From Stappia stellulata (GTDB lineage: Bacteria > Pseudomonadota > Alphaproteobacteria > Rhizobiales > Stappiaceae): a stretch of DNA of 64,000 bases. This document shows, in pieces, positions 18,871-27,693 of the stretch. Positions within the stretch are counted from its first letter, which is position 1. Every line of letters starts with the position of its first letter. The stretch lies in assembly GCF_020176715.1 (NCBI RefSeq), contig NZ_JAIVMF010000001.1, positions 434,001-498,000 of the forward strand, written 5' to 3'. Position numbers and translations under genes: made by a program. The notes beneath the pieces were generated by a model. The model searched no databases and was not told where the DNA came from. It worked only from the letters and a program-made list of their open reading frames with translations.

Positions 18871-19672
18871 TGCCTGCCTGAAGACAATCGACGGCGGCTA
18901 CGTGACGCCGGCAAGCGCACCGGCACCGCTCCTGATGCAGGCGCGCGGGGTCTCCTTTCGCCCGCAGGGCAAGCCGCTGGTGGACGACATCGACCTCGAC
19001 ATCCGCGAGGGCCGGCGCCTCATCGTCATGGGCTCGAACGGGGCCGGAAAAAGCCTGCTGATGCGCCTGTTGCACGGCCTGATCGCCCCAACCTCCGGCG
19101 AGGTCGTCTGGCGCGGCAAGCCGCTCGACCGCACGGCCATGCGCGAGCAGGCCATGGTGTTCCAGCGCCCGGTGATGCTGCGCCGCTCGGTGATCGCCAA
19201 TCTGCAGTTCGCCCTCGCCGTGCGCGGCATCGGCGGGGCGGAACGACGCCGGCGCGTGGAGGAAGCGCTGGAGCAGGCGCGTCTCGGCGATCTGGCCAAA
19301 CGGCCGGCGCGGGTCCTGTCGGGCGGTGAGCAACAGCGTCTTGCCCTCGCCCGTGCGCTCGCCTGCACGCCGCGCCTGCTGTTTCTGGACGAACCCACCG
19401 CCAGCCTTGACCCCGCGTCGACGCTTGCGATCGAGAACCTGATCGCCACCGCCCATGCCCGCGGCATCACCATCGTCATGATCACCCACGACAAGGGCCA
19501 GGCCCGTCGCCTGGGCGACGACATCGCCTTCCTGCACGCCGGACGTCTGGTCGAAACCGGTCCCGCTGCCCGCGTGCTTGAAACCCCGAGTTCGGGCGCC
19601 GCGCGCGCCTGGCTGGAGGGGCGTCTTTATCTCGACGACCTCTCCTCCCCCCACACGTCCCCGACACCCTGA
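18863..19672 (+). CDS. tupC: Tungstate ABC transporter ATPase
   Basis: 269 residues with Walker A GSNGAGKS, Q-loop in VFQRPVML, signature LSGGEQQRLALARAL, Walker B LLFLDEPTASLD and the switch His in MITHDKGQ. The N-terminus has about 25 extra residues before the first strand. It energises TupB. It overlaps tupB and lies 17 bases before tupA. Confidence 0.88.
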   Translation: MPDACLKTIDGGYVTPASAPAPLLMQARGVSFRPQGKPLVDDIDLDIREGRRLIVMGSNGAGKSLLMRLLHGLIAPTSGEVVWRGKPLDRTAMREQAMVFQRPVMLRRSVIANLQFALAVRGIGGAERRRRVEEALEQARLGDLAKRPARVLSGGEQQRLALARALACTPRLLFLDEPTASLDPASTLAIENLIATAHARGITIVMITHDKGQARRLGDDIAFLHAGRLVETGPAARVLETPSSGAARAWLEGRLYLDDLSSPHTSPTP

Positions 19673-19689
19673 ACACCTGGGAGCCTTAT

Positions 19690-20538
19690 ATGTTCAGACG
19701 TCAGTTCCTCTCCCTCGCACTCGCCGGCACGCTTGCCGCGACACTGGCCGCCGGCGGATCCGCGCCGGTTTCTGCGGCCGACGAGAAGTTCATCATCGTG
19801 CAGTCGACCACCTCGACCCAGAACTCCGGCCTGTTCGACCACCTGCTGCCGATCTTCAAGGACAAGACCGGCATCGAGGTGCGCGTGGTTGCCGTCGGCA
19901 CCGGCCAGGCGATCCGCAACGCGGCCAATGGCGACGGCGACGTGCTCTTTGTGCATGCCCGCCCGGCGGAGGAAAAATTCGTCGCCGCCGGCGACGGCGT
20001 GAAGCGTCATGACGTCATGTACAACGACTTCGTGATCGTCGGCCCGCCGTCCGACCCGGCCGGTATCGCCGGCTCCTCCGATGTGGTCGACGCCCTCACC
20101 AGGATCGCCGCCGCCAAGGCGCCCTTCGCCTCGCGCGGCGACGACAGCGGCACCAACAAGGCCGAATTGCGCCTGTGGAAGGAAGCCGGCATCGACATCG
20201 GCGCGGCGTCCGGCGACTGGTACCGCGAGACCGGCTCCGGCATGGGCGCGACGCTCAACACCGGCACCGGCATGGGCGCCTACATCATGACCGACCGCGC
20301 CACCTGGATCGCCTTCGGCAACAAGGGCGACTACACAATCGCGGTCGAGGGCGACAACCGCATGTTCAACCAGTACGGCATCATCCTGGTGAACGCGGAA
20401 AAGCACTCCAACGTAAAGAGCGAGCTCGGCCAGACCTTCGTCGACTGGGTGATTTCCGAAGAGGGCCAGGCGGCCATCGCCAACTACAAGGTCGACGGCC
20501 AGCAGCTGTTCTTCCCGAACGCTCCCGCCGGAAGCTGA
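19690..20538 (+). CDS. tupA: Tungstate-binding periplasmic protein
   Basis: 282 residues with signal peptide (about 1-30, ending VSAAD). The mature N-terminus shows the TupA oxyanion motif VQSTTSTQNSGLFDHLLP, and GDDSGTNKAELRLW is the second family block. TupA binds tungstate (and molybdate less tightly in characterised members) for tungsto- or molybdoenzymes. Last gene of the tupBCA operon, followed by a hairpin and then a second binding-protein gene. Confidence 0.9.
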   Translation: MFRRQFLSLALAGTLAATLAAGGSAPVSAADEKFIIVQSTTSTQNSGLFDHLLPIFKDKTGIEVRVVAVGTGQAIRNAANGDGDVLFVHARPAEEKFVAAGDGVKRHDVMYNDFVIVGPPSDPAGIAGSSDVVDALTRIAAAKAPFASRGDDSGTNKAELRLWKEAGIDIGAASGDWYRETGSGMGATLNTGTGMGAYIMTDRATWIAFGNKGDYTIAVEGDNRMFNQYGIILVNAEKHSNVKSELGQTFVDWVISEEGQAAIANYKVDGQQLFFPNAPAGS

Positions 20539-20545
20539 TCTTTCC

Positions 20546-20573
20546 GCCTGCGCCGGCACACCCCGGCGCAGGC
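20546..20573 (+). terminator. Strong hairpin after tupA without T-tract
   Basis: GCCTGCGCCGG (20546-20556) pairs perfectly with CCGGCGCAGGC (20563-20573). No T-run follows, so it may act as a processing or attenuation element between tupA and the next binding-protein gene rather than a full terminator. Confidence 0.4.
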
Positions 20574-20688
20574 CCCTTCCCCGGCCCGACCCGGCCGGGC
20601 CCCGCGCGTCACCCCCTTGGTGCAGCGGCAGGCCGAGCCCCGGGGTTCGCCGTACCCCCTTCCTTCACGCCTTTTCCGGAGACCAGCG

Positions 20689-21489
20689 ATGCGCCTTGCG
20701 CTTGCGACCGCCGTTGTCCTGTCCCTCTTCACAAGCCCCACCATGGCCGAACCGACCGTCAAACTGCATGCTGCCGGCAGCCTCAAGGCCGCGATGAGCG
20801 ACATCGCCGACCTGTATGAAAAAACCCACGGCGTGACCGTCGCCCGCGCCTTCGGCCCGTCCGGCCTGCTGCGCGAACGCATCGAGGGCGGCGAGGCGGC
20901 CGAGGTCTATGCCTCGGCCAACATGAAGCACCCGACGACCCTTGCCACGGCCGGCAAGGCCGGTCCCGTCGCACTCTTCGCCCGCAACCGGCTTTGCGCG
21001 CTGGCGCAGGCGGATCTGGCGGTGGAGACGGAGACGCTGCTTGCCACCCTGCTCGATCCGCAAGTGCGCGTCGGAACCTCCACCCCCAAGGCGGACCCGG
21101 CCGGCGACTATGCCTTCCAGGTGTTCGACAAGGCGGAGGCCTTCTCAAGCGGTGCAACCGAGGCGCTCAAGGCCAAGGCGTTCCAACTGACCGGCGGCAA
21201 GGACAGCGCCAAGGCTCCGGAGGGGCGCAACCCCTACGGCTGGGTGATGGAGAGCGACAAGGCGGATCTCTTCCTGACCTATTGCACCAATGCGGTGCTG
21301 GCGCAGCGCGATGTGCCCGAGCTGAAGATCGTCGCCCTTCCCGAGGCGCTGAGCGTCGGCGCGAACTACGGCCTGACGGTGGTGAACGACGCGCCTCAGG
21401 CCGCCTGGCAGCTCGCGGTCTTCATCCTGTCCCCGGCCGGTCAGGAAATCCTGGCCTCCTACGGTTTCACCGCCGCCGGCGCCCTCTGA
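20689..21489 (+). CDS. ModA/WtpA-like extracellular solute-binding protein
   Basis: 266 residues from ATG 20689 (GGAG upstream), with signal peptide ending near residue 20 (TMAEP). LHAAGSLKAAMSDIADLYE and FGPSGLLRERIEGG are oxyanion-binding-family motifs, and GTSTPKADPAGDYAFQVF and WVMESDKADLFLTYC follow in the usual order. No dedicated permease or ATPase lies next to it; it may feed TupBC, act as an orphan, or bind a different ligand. Molybdate/tungstate binding is inference from family and location. Confidence 0.78.
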   Translation: MRLALATAVVLSLFTSPTMAEPTVKLHAAGSLKAAMSDIADLYEKTHGVTVARAFGPSGLLRERIEGGEAAEVYASANMKHPTTLATAGKAGPVALFARNRLCALAQADLAVETETLLATLLDPQVRVGTSTPKADPAGDYAFQVFDKAEAFSSGATEALKAKAFQLTGGKDSAKAPEGRNPYGWVMESDKADLFLTYCTNAVLAQRDVPELKIVALPEALSVGANYGLTVVNDAPQAAWQLAVFILSPAGQEILASYGFTAAGAL

Positions 21490-21895
21490 GTGGCGCAACC
21501 CCGGCCTTGCGCGCCCCAAAACCTGCGGAAACCAGGGGGTGCGCGCGGCCGAAACCGTTGAAAAAAGGCCGCAGACAATAAAAAATTCAAACGATCACGA
21601 AAACGTGACGTTTACCATGTCACGATTGCGCCTCATGTCCGTCACATTCCCGCCTTTGAAAAATATCTTTCGATATCAATTCGTTACCTGACCGCTCTCG
21701 ACACTGGTAAACAGTTCCCTAATGAAATCCGTTCGGTTTGTGATCCATATTACGGTTTCGTCAGGATGTTTGAGCGAGTGTCGCCAGTGTCGCGTCTAGA
21801 CTATCTGGACGTTGGACACCAAATCTTAACGGTATCGACATTCAGGCGCTCACCGATGCGTAAAAATCGGGTTCGCCAGGCCGTGGGAGGCGCGA
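21490..21895. other. 406-bp intergenic region with CGTGAC/GTCACG inverted repeat
   Basis: CGTGAC (21604-21609), 9 bases, GTCACG (21619-21624) form a perfect inverted repeat, a plausible operator. The remainder is AT-rich relative to its neighbours and contains no gene. A weak ribosome-binding site GGGAGG precedes the next start at 21896. Confidence 0.45.
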
Positions 21896-22537
21896 ATGTT
21901 TGGCTTGAAGCGACTTGGGCGACGAACGGCACTTGCGGCCGCACTCGCCATGACAGTTACCGGCGGCAGCGCCCTCGCGCTCGACGCCGCGGCGGACACC
22001 ACGCTCCAGAAGGAAGACAGGGAAACCTTTCTCCTTCCAAGTGACCGGCTCGCCGTCACGCTTGGAACGCCGGTGGGCGCATCCTCCGGCTCGGACGATT
22101 ATGCGATCTGGGTCGGCGAAGTCGAGCTCAACGGACGCACCGCCGTCTGGGTCGAGCTGATCGACGAGCACGGCGAGGTCATCTACGACAGTGAAGTGGC
22201 GCATAACGAGACCCACCTCCTGCCGAACGGCCGGGCGGTGGTCGTGCGCGCCCTTCTCGACGACAGCCAAGGCGCGACCCAGACGGTCGCCAAGACCGAC
22301 GAGTCGCGGGTTGCCCCCGATGCCCGGCTGGTCGTGACCCGCCGGGTGGTCGATGCTCCGTCCGTGCAGACGGCGATCGAGTTCATCGAGCAGACGCCGA
22401 CCGAGGAGCCCTCCGCCATGGAGCGGATCGCCTCCTTCGGCGAGCGGATCTGGAGCGCGATCGTGGCAAGCTTCACCGCCGCAACCGACGGCGTGCGTGT
22501 CGCGTGGACCTGGCTGACGGAACCGTTCCGCGCCTGA
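21896..22537 (+). CDS. Exported protein of unknown function
   Basis: 213 residues; a signal peptide (about 1-29, ending ALALD) is clear. The mature part is acidic with a beta-rich core (DDYAIWVGEVELNGRTAVWV) and a C-terminal amphipathic region (MERIASFGERIWSAIVASF) ending in Trp/Phe. I do not recognise the family. Neighbours (binding protein upstream, photolyase operon downstream) give no functional clue. Confidence 0.6.
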   Translation: MFGLKRLGRRTALAAALAMTVTGGSALALDAAADTTLQKEDRETFLLPSDRLAVTLGTPVGASSGSDDYAIWVGEVELNGRTAVWVELIDEHGEVIYDSEVAHNETHLLPNGRAVVVRALLDDSQGATQTVAKTDESRVAPDARLVVTRRVVDAPSVQTAIEFIEQTPTEEPSAMERIASFGERIWSAIVASFTAATDGVRVAWTWLTEPFRA

Positions 22538-22731
22538 CCCGTTCTTGCTGTATCAGACGCTGCGACAAACCGTCCGCGACCCTCGCGGACGCATGAGACA
22601 TACAGGTTCCGGCGCGGGCAAGCTTCCCCGCATTCCGACGCCGGCCTCCCGTATCGGGCCACCCGTTTCCGCAGCACCGCGCGCGGCGACGGTTGGCCCG
22701 AAACTTTTCCGCCTCCCGCGCGAAAAAACGC

Positions 22732-22761
22732 TAATCCATCAAGGACACACGGGCGTAAGAA
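22732..22761 (+). promoter_or_regulatory. RpoE-ChrR (ECF11) type promoter of the photolyase operon
   Basis: TAATCC (22732-22737), exactly 18 bases, TAAGAA (22756-22761). The Rhodobacter sphaeroides sigma-E promoter, activated by singlet oxygen, is TGATC-N18-TAAGA-like, so this differs at one position only and keeps the spacing. It lies 40 bases before the photolyase start, and photolyase and CFA-like methyltransferases are known sigma-E targets. No rpoE gene is in the window. Confidence 0.7.
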
Positions 22762-22800
22762 GAAATTGCAAGCGCCCCTGGATCCGGACTTTCATGGATA

Positions 22801-24279
22801 ATGATTGAAAAAGAAATTTCCGCCGCAACCCTCGTCTGGTTCCGTAACGATCTGCGCATAGATGACAATCCTGCCCTGACGGACGCCCTGAATGGCGAGG
22901 GTCCCGTCCTCGCGCTTTATGTCCTCGACGACGAGACCGAAAACCTCCGGCCGCTCGGTTCCGCAAGTCGCTGGTGGCTGCATCACTCGCTGACCGCCCT
23001 TCGCGACGATCTCGAAAAGCTCGGCGTTGCGCTCATCCTGCGCCAGGGCCCTGCGGCATCGGCAATCGACGATGTCCTGCGCGAGACCGGGATCACCCGC
23101 GTGGTCTGGAACCGACGATACGATCCGGGCGGCGTGGCGGCCGACACCTCGATCAAGGCGGAGCTGAAACGCCGGGGCGTGGAGACGGCGAGCTTCAACG
23201 CCGCCCTTCTCATCGAGCCGTGGGAGGTGAAGACCGGCAGCGGCGATCCCTACAAGGTGTTCACCCCGTTCTGGCGCGCCGCGCGCGCCCTCGGCGCGAT
23301 GCAGGCCCCGACCGGCAAGCCCGAGGCCGCGCCGTGTACCACCACCGGCCATGACGATCTCCCCCGTAGCGACCGTCTCGAGGACTGGGCGCTCCTGCCG
23401 ACCCGGCCCGACTGGGCCGGCGGCCTGCGCGAGACCTGGACGCCGGGCGAGGCTGGCGCCTTCGAGCGGCTGGACGCGTTCCTGTCGGACCGGCTCGCAG
23501 ATTATGCCGGCCACCGCGACGAGCCGGGTGCCGCCGTCACCTCGATGCTGTCGCCCCATCTCCGGTTCGGCGAGATTTCGCCGCGACGGATCTGGCAGGC
23601 GGCGGAGCATCGCGCCGACGACGGTCGCACCGCGGTCGGCGACCAGACGCTGGCGAAATTCCAGGCCGAGCTTGGCTGGCGCGAGTTTTCCCACCACCTG
23701 CTCTTCCACTTCCCCGCCCTGCCGCACGACAATTTCCAGCCAAAGTTCGACACCTTCCCCTGGCGCGAGGATGAGGCGGAGTTTCGCGCCTGGACCAGGG
23801 GCCAGACCGGCTATCCGCTGGTCGATGCCGGCATGCGCGAGCTCTGGCACACGGGCTACATCCACAACCGGGTGCGCATGGTGGTCGGCTCCTTCCTCGT
23901 CAAGCACCTGCTGATGGACTGGCGCAAGGGCGAGGCCTGGTTCTGGGACACGCTCGTCGATGCCGACGACGCCAACAACACGGCCAGTTGGCAGTGGGTC
24001 GCCGGGTCCGGCGCGGATGCGGCCCCCTTTTTCCGCATCTTCAACCCGACCACGCAGGGCGAGAAATTCGACGGCGCCGGCGCCTATACCCGTCGCTGGG
24101 TGCCGGAGCTGGCGAAGATGCCCGACAAATATCTCTACAAGCCGCAGGACGCGCCCTCTTCCGTGCTGGAGGCGGCCGGCGTGCGACTGGACACGACCTA
24201 CCCGCGCCCGATCGTCGATCACGGCAAGGCGCGCCAGCGTGCCCTTGACGCATTCCAATCCATAAAAAACTCCGCATAA
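22801..24279 (+). CDS. phrB: Deoxyribodipyrimidine photolyase (class I)
   Basis: 492 residues. The N-terminal antenna alpha/beta domain begins LVWFRNDLRIDDNPAL; the C-terminal FAD domain contains the LGWREFSHHLLFH block, the TGYPLVDAGMRELWHTGYIHNRVRM signature (GYPLVDAGMREL and HNRVRM seen) and DADDANNTASWQWVAGSGAD. These are the CPD-photolyase FAD and substrate elements. It splits UV-induced pyrimidine dimers with light. First gene of a tightly spaced operon (15 bases to the next gene) behind an ECF11-type promoter. Confidence 0.95.
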   Translation: MIEKEISAATLVWFRNDLRIDDNPALTDALNGEGPVLALYVLDDETENLRPLGSASRWWLHHSLTALRDDLEKLGVALILRQGPAASAIDDVLRETGITRVVWNRRYDPGGVAADTSIKAELKRRGVETASFNAALLIEPWEVKTGSGDPYKVFTPFWRAARALGAMQAPTGKPEAAPCTTTGHDDLPRSDRLEDWALLPTRPDWAGGLRETWTPGEAGAFERLDAFLSDRLADYAGHRDEPGAAVTSMLSPHLRFGEISPRRIWQAAEHRADDGRTAVGDQTLAKFQAELGWREFSHHLLFHFPALPHDNFQPKFDTFPWREDEAEFRAWTRGQTGYPLVDAGMRELWHTGYIHNRVRMVVGSFLVKHLLMDWRKGEAWFWDTLVDADDANNTASWQWVAGSGADAAPFFRIFNPTTQGEKFDGAGAYTRRWVPELAKMPDKYLYKPQDAPSSVLEAAGVRLDTTYPRPIVDHGKARQRALDAFQSIKNSA

Positions 24280-24293
24280 GAAAAGGACACGCC

Positions 24294-25598
24294 ATGCGCA
24301 TTGCCGTCATCGGATCGGGCATCGCCGGAAACAGTGCCGCCTGGGCCTTGAGCGAGAGCCACGACGTGACGCTCTACGAGAAGCGCGACCGCCCTGGCGG
24401 CCACAGCGCGACCGTGGACATCGACCATGGCGGCACGCCCCTGTCCGTCGACACCGGCTTCATCGTCTACAACGAGTTGAACTATCCGAACTTCACGGCG
24501 CTGCTCGATCACCTCGGCGTGGGCACCGAAGCAAGCGACATGAGCTTCGCCTTCTCGCTGGATCGCGGCGTGCGCGAATGGTCTGGCATCAATTTGAACA
24601 CCGTCTTCGGACAGCGCCGCAATGCCGCCTCGCCACGCTTCCTGTGGATGCTGCGCGAGATCCTGCGCTTCAACAAGCTGGCGGTGCTCGACCGCGCCTC
24701 CGGCATGCTGGCCGGGCTGTCGCTGGAGGCCTATCTCGCCAAGCGCCGTTTTTCCAAGAGCTTCACCGGCGACTACCTGCTGCCGATGGGGGCCGCGATC
24801 TGGTCGACGCCGCCGGCCGACATGCTGGCCTTTCCGGCGGAGAACTTCATCGCCTTCTTCGAGAACCACCGGCTGGTCAACCAGGACCGGCCGATCTGGC
24901 GCACCGTGTCCGGCGGCAGCCGCAGCTATGTGGAGCGGCTGGTCTCGCCGTTTCGCGACCGGATCCGGCTCGCAACCCCGGTCGCCGAGGTCACCCGCCG
25001 CGCCGGCAAGGTGCATGTGCGTGATGTCCACGGTCACGAGGATGTCTTCGACCGCGTCGTCATGGCCGCCCACACCGACCAGACGCTGGCGATGCTGGGC
25101 GATGCCACGCCGGAGGAGCGCAATATCCTGGGGGCGATCCGCTACCGGCCGAACGCGGTCTATCTGCATCGCGACCGCGCGCTGATGCCGCGCCGGCGGC
25201 GGGTATGGGCGTCGTGGAACTATCTCGCCTCCAGCGATTCCGATGCGCCGTTCCGCGATGCCTCGGTCACCTACTGGATGAACCGGCTGCAGAACCTGCC
25301 CGAGGACAAGCCGGTGTTCGTCAGCCTCAACCCGGTCGAGCCGCCGCACCCCGACCTCACCTTCGCCACCTTCGAATACGATCATCCGCAGTTCGACGGT
25401 GCCGCGATTTCCGCGCAAAACGCGCTCGGCCAGATCCAGGGCAGCGGCAACACCTGGTATTGCGGCGCCTGGTGCGGCTACGGGTTTCACGAGGACGGTC
25501 TCAAGGCCGGACTGGCCGCGGCGCAGGCGATCGGTGCGGAAATCCCGTGGCGCATCGACGCCGAAGGCACCGCTCGGGCGGCAGAGGCAGCGGAGTGA
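24294..25598 (+). CDS. FAD-dependent oxidoreductase of the amine oxidase/desaturase fold
   Basis: 434 residues with an N-terminal dinucleotide fold MRIAVIGSGIAGNSAAWAL and the C-terminal FAD motif WYCGAWCGYGFHEDGLKAG. The family is often annotated NAD(P)-binding or amine oxidase, but its constant neighbours are DUF1365 and a CFA-synthase-like methyltransferase, so a role in fatty-acyl chain oxidation or desaturation is more likely. In R. sphaeroides, related sigma-E-linked genes take part in furan fatty acid synthesis; which of those enzymes this equals is not settled here. Confidence 0.8.
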   Translation: MRIAVIGSGIAGNSAAWALSESHDVTLYEKRDRPGGHSATVDIDHGGTPLSVDTGFIVYNELNYPNFTALLDHLGVGTEASDMSFAFSLDRGVREWSGINLNTVFGQRRNAASPRFLWMLREILRFNKLAVLDRASGMLAGLSLEAYLAKRRFSKSFTGDYLLPMGAAIWSTPPADMLAFPAENFIAFFENHRLVNQDRPIWRTVSGGSRSYVERLVSPFRDRIRLATPVAEVTRRAGKVHVRDVHGHEDVFDRVVMAAHTDQTLAMLGDATPEERNILGAIRYRPNAVYLHRDRALMPRRRRVWASWNYLASSDSDAPFRDASVTYWMNRLQNLPEDKPVFVSLNPVEPPHPDLTFATFEYDHPQFDGAAISAQNALGQIQGSGNTWYCGAWCGYGFHEDGLKAGLAAAQAIGAEIPWRIDAEGTARAAEAAE

Positions 25599-25600
25599 CC

Positions 25601-26431
25601 ATGCGTCATGTGGCAACGACCTGGCCGGCGAACGGCCCCCCGCCACCGGAAGCGGCAGCGCTTTATCCCGGCAAGGTCATGCATGCGCGGCTGAAGCCCT
25701 TCGGCCACCGGTTCAGCTACACCGTCTTCACCCTGCTGATCGATCTCGACCGCTTGCCGGAGGCGGCTGCAAGATCCTGGGCGTTTTCCATCGGGCGCTT
25801 CAATCTGCTGAGCTTTCGCGAGGCCGATCACGGCCCGCGCGACGGAACGCCCTTGCGCGCCCATGTCGATGCGCAACTGGCCGCGCACGGTCTGACGATG
25901 CCCGCCGCGCGGGTGCTCCTGCTGTGCTATCCGCGCGTTTTCGGCTTCGTCTTCAATCCGCTGTCGGTCTATTTCGCCTATGACGCGACCGACCGGCTGA
26001 TCGCGCTGGTCTATGAGGTGCGCAACACGTTTGGCGACATCCACACCTATGTGGAGCCGGTGACGGCGGGCCAGAGCGGACCGGAAGGCATCCGCCAGAC
26101 CCGGGACAAGGCGTTTTACGTCTCGCCCTTTCTCGACATGCAGCAGACCTATCGCTTCCGCATTCTCCCCCCTGGCGAAGCCGTGCGCGTGCGCATCCTT
26201 GAAAACGACGCGGAGGGGCCCATTCTCTCTGCAAGTTTCGCCGGCAGATATCGGCCCCTGACGTCGCGGAACGTGGTCGCGGTCTGCTTGAAAATTCCCT
26301 TCATGACACTCAAAGTGGTGGCAGGCATCCACTGGGAGGCCCTGAAACTTTGGTGGAAAGGGGCACCATTTCACTCGCCGTCAAAACGCCCAAGCGCCGT
26401 TTCGCGCACCACCGCTTCCCCCAGGGCCTGA
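25601..26431 (+). CDS. DUF1365 protein
   Basis: 276 residues starting 3 bases after the previous stop. Family landmarks are YPGKVMHARLKPFGHRFSY, VFGFVFNPLSVYFAYD, EVRNTFGDIHTY and KAFYVSPFLDM. DUF1365 genes almost always sit between an FAD oxidoreductase and a CFA-like methyltransferase, as here. Biochemical function unknown; a lipid-modification role is inferred from context only. Confidence 0.88.
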   Translation: MRHVATTWPANGPPPPEAAALYPGKVMHARLKPFGHRFSYTVFTLLIDLDRLPEAAARSWAFSIGRFNLLSFREADHGPRDGTPLRAHVDAQLAAHGLTMPAARVLLLCYPRVFGFVFNPLSVYFAYDATDRLIALVYEVRNTFGDIHTYVEPVTAGQSGPEGIRQTRDKAFYVSPFLDMQQTYRFRILPPGEAVRVRILENDAEGPILSASFAGRYRPLTSRNVVAVCLKIPFMTLKVVAGIHWEALKLWWKGAPFHSPSKRPSAVSRTTASPRA

Positions 26432-26460
26432 CCGCCCCGGCCGTTTGACGAGGTTTGACC

Positions 26461-27690
26461 ATGTCGACTTCAATTCATCTCACCCCCGACAACGCGCGCA
26501 ATGCGCTCGCAGGCCTTCCGCGGCTGGCGCGCCTCGGCATGCGCGTCGCGCTCAACCTGAGGGTCGGATCGCTGACCATCGAAACGCCGGAGGGCCACCG
26601 CTATCTGGTGCGTGGCGAAGAGGCGGGTCCGGATGCGGACGTCAAGATCCATTCCTGGCGCTTCATCCGCCGCCTGCTGAGCGGCGCGGATGTGGGCGTC
26701 GGCGAGGCCTATATGGCCGGGGAATGGACCAGCTCCGACGTCACCACGTTTCTGGAGTTGTTTTGCCGCAACCGCGACGCCACCGCCGACATGCTGCGCG
26801 GCACCCGGGTCTACCGCATGCTGATCCGCCTGCGGCACTGGCTGAACCGCAACACCAAGTCCGGGTCGCGGCGCAACATCTCCTCCCACTACGATCTGGG
26901 CAACGCCTTCTATCGCGAGTGGCTGGACCCGACGATGACCTATTCCTCGGGGCTGTTCGACGGCGGCGTCAACGACCTGGAGCAGGCCCAGCGGCTCAAG
27001 TACCAGGCACTTGCCCGCGAGACCGACATTCGCGCCGACCACCATGTTCTGGAGATCGGCTGCGGCTGGGGCGGTTTCGCCGAATATGTCGCGCGCGAGA
27101 TCGGCGCGAAGGTCACCGGCCTGACCATCTCGCAGGAGCAATACGACTTCGCCTGCCGGCGCATGCAGGAAGGCGGCCTCAACGACAAGGTCACCATCAA
27201 GCTGCAGGACTACCGCGACGAGACCAACCAATACGACCGGATCGCCTCCATCGAGATGTTCGAGGCGGTCGGCGAGCAGTACTGGCAGACCTATTTCCAC
27301 AAGGTCGCGGGCTGCCTGAAGGACGGCGGGCGCGCCGGCCTGCAGATCATCACGATCCAGGACAATCTGTTCGACGATTATCGCAAGACGCCGGACTTCA
27401 TCCAGAGACATGTGTTCCCGGGCGGCATGCTGCCGCCGCCGTCCACGCTCGACGAGCTCGGCTCGCGCAGCGGCATGACGCTGGCCGCACAGCGGATCTT
27501 CGGCCATGACTATGCCCGCACGCTGGAAGAATGGCGGCATCGTTTCTGGGCCGCCTGGCCGCGCATCCGCCCGCTCGGCTTCGACGAGCGCTTCAAGCGG
27601 CTTTGGGAGTTCTACTTCCACTATTGCGAGGCGGGGTTTCGCTCCGGCAACATCGACGTGCGGCAGATGATCTACGTGAAGGCGCCCTGA
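26461..27690 (+). CDS. CFA-synthase-like SAM methyltransferase (UfaM-type candidate)
   Basis: 409 residues from ATG 26461 (GAGG upstream). The SAM site VLEIGCGWGG is at about 196-205, and HYDLGNAFY and the FAAWP-like RFWAAWPRI blocks are shared with cyclopropane synthases. Two residues that bind bicarbonate in E. coli Cfa are replaced: Cys139 by Ser163 (YSSGLF) and His266 by Ile in LQIITIQ; the catalytic Glu in MFEAVG is kept. That favours an acyl-chain methylation other than cyclopropanation. It acts on membrane phospholipid acyl chains. Confidence 0.82.
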   Translation: MSTSIHLTPDNARNALAGLPRLARLGMRVALNLRVGSLTIETPEGHRYLVRGEEAGPDADVKIHSWRFIRRLLSGADVGVGEAYMAGEWTSSDVTTFLELFCRNRDATADMLRGTRVYRMLIRLRHWLNRNTKSGSRRNISSHYDLGNAFYREWLDPTMTYSSGLFDGGVNDLEQAQRLKYQALARETDIRADHHVLEIGCGWGGFAEYVAREIGAKVTGLTISQEQYDFACRRMQEGGLNDKVTIKLQDYRDETNQYDRIASIEMFEAVGEQYWQTYFHKVAGCLKDGGRAGLQIITIQDNLFDDYRKTPDFIQRHVFPGGMLPPPSTLDELGSRSGMTLAAQRIFGHDYARTLEEWRHRFWAAWPRIRPLGFDERFKRLWEFYFHYCEAGFRSGNIDVRQMIYVKAP

Positions 27691-27693
27691 TCC

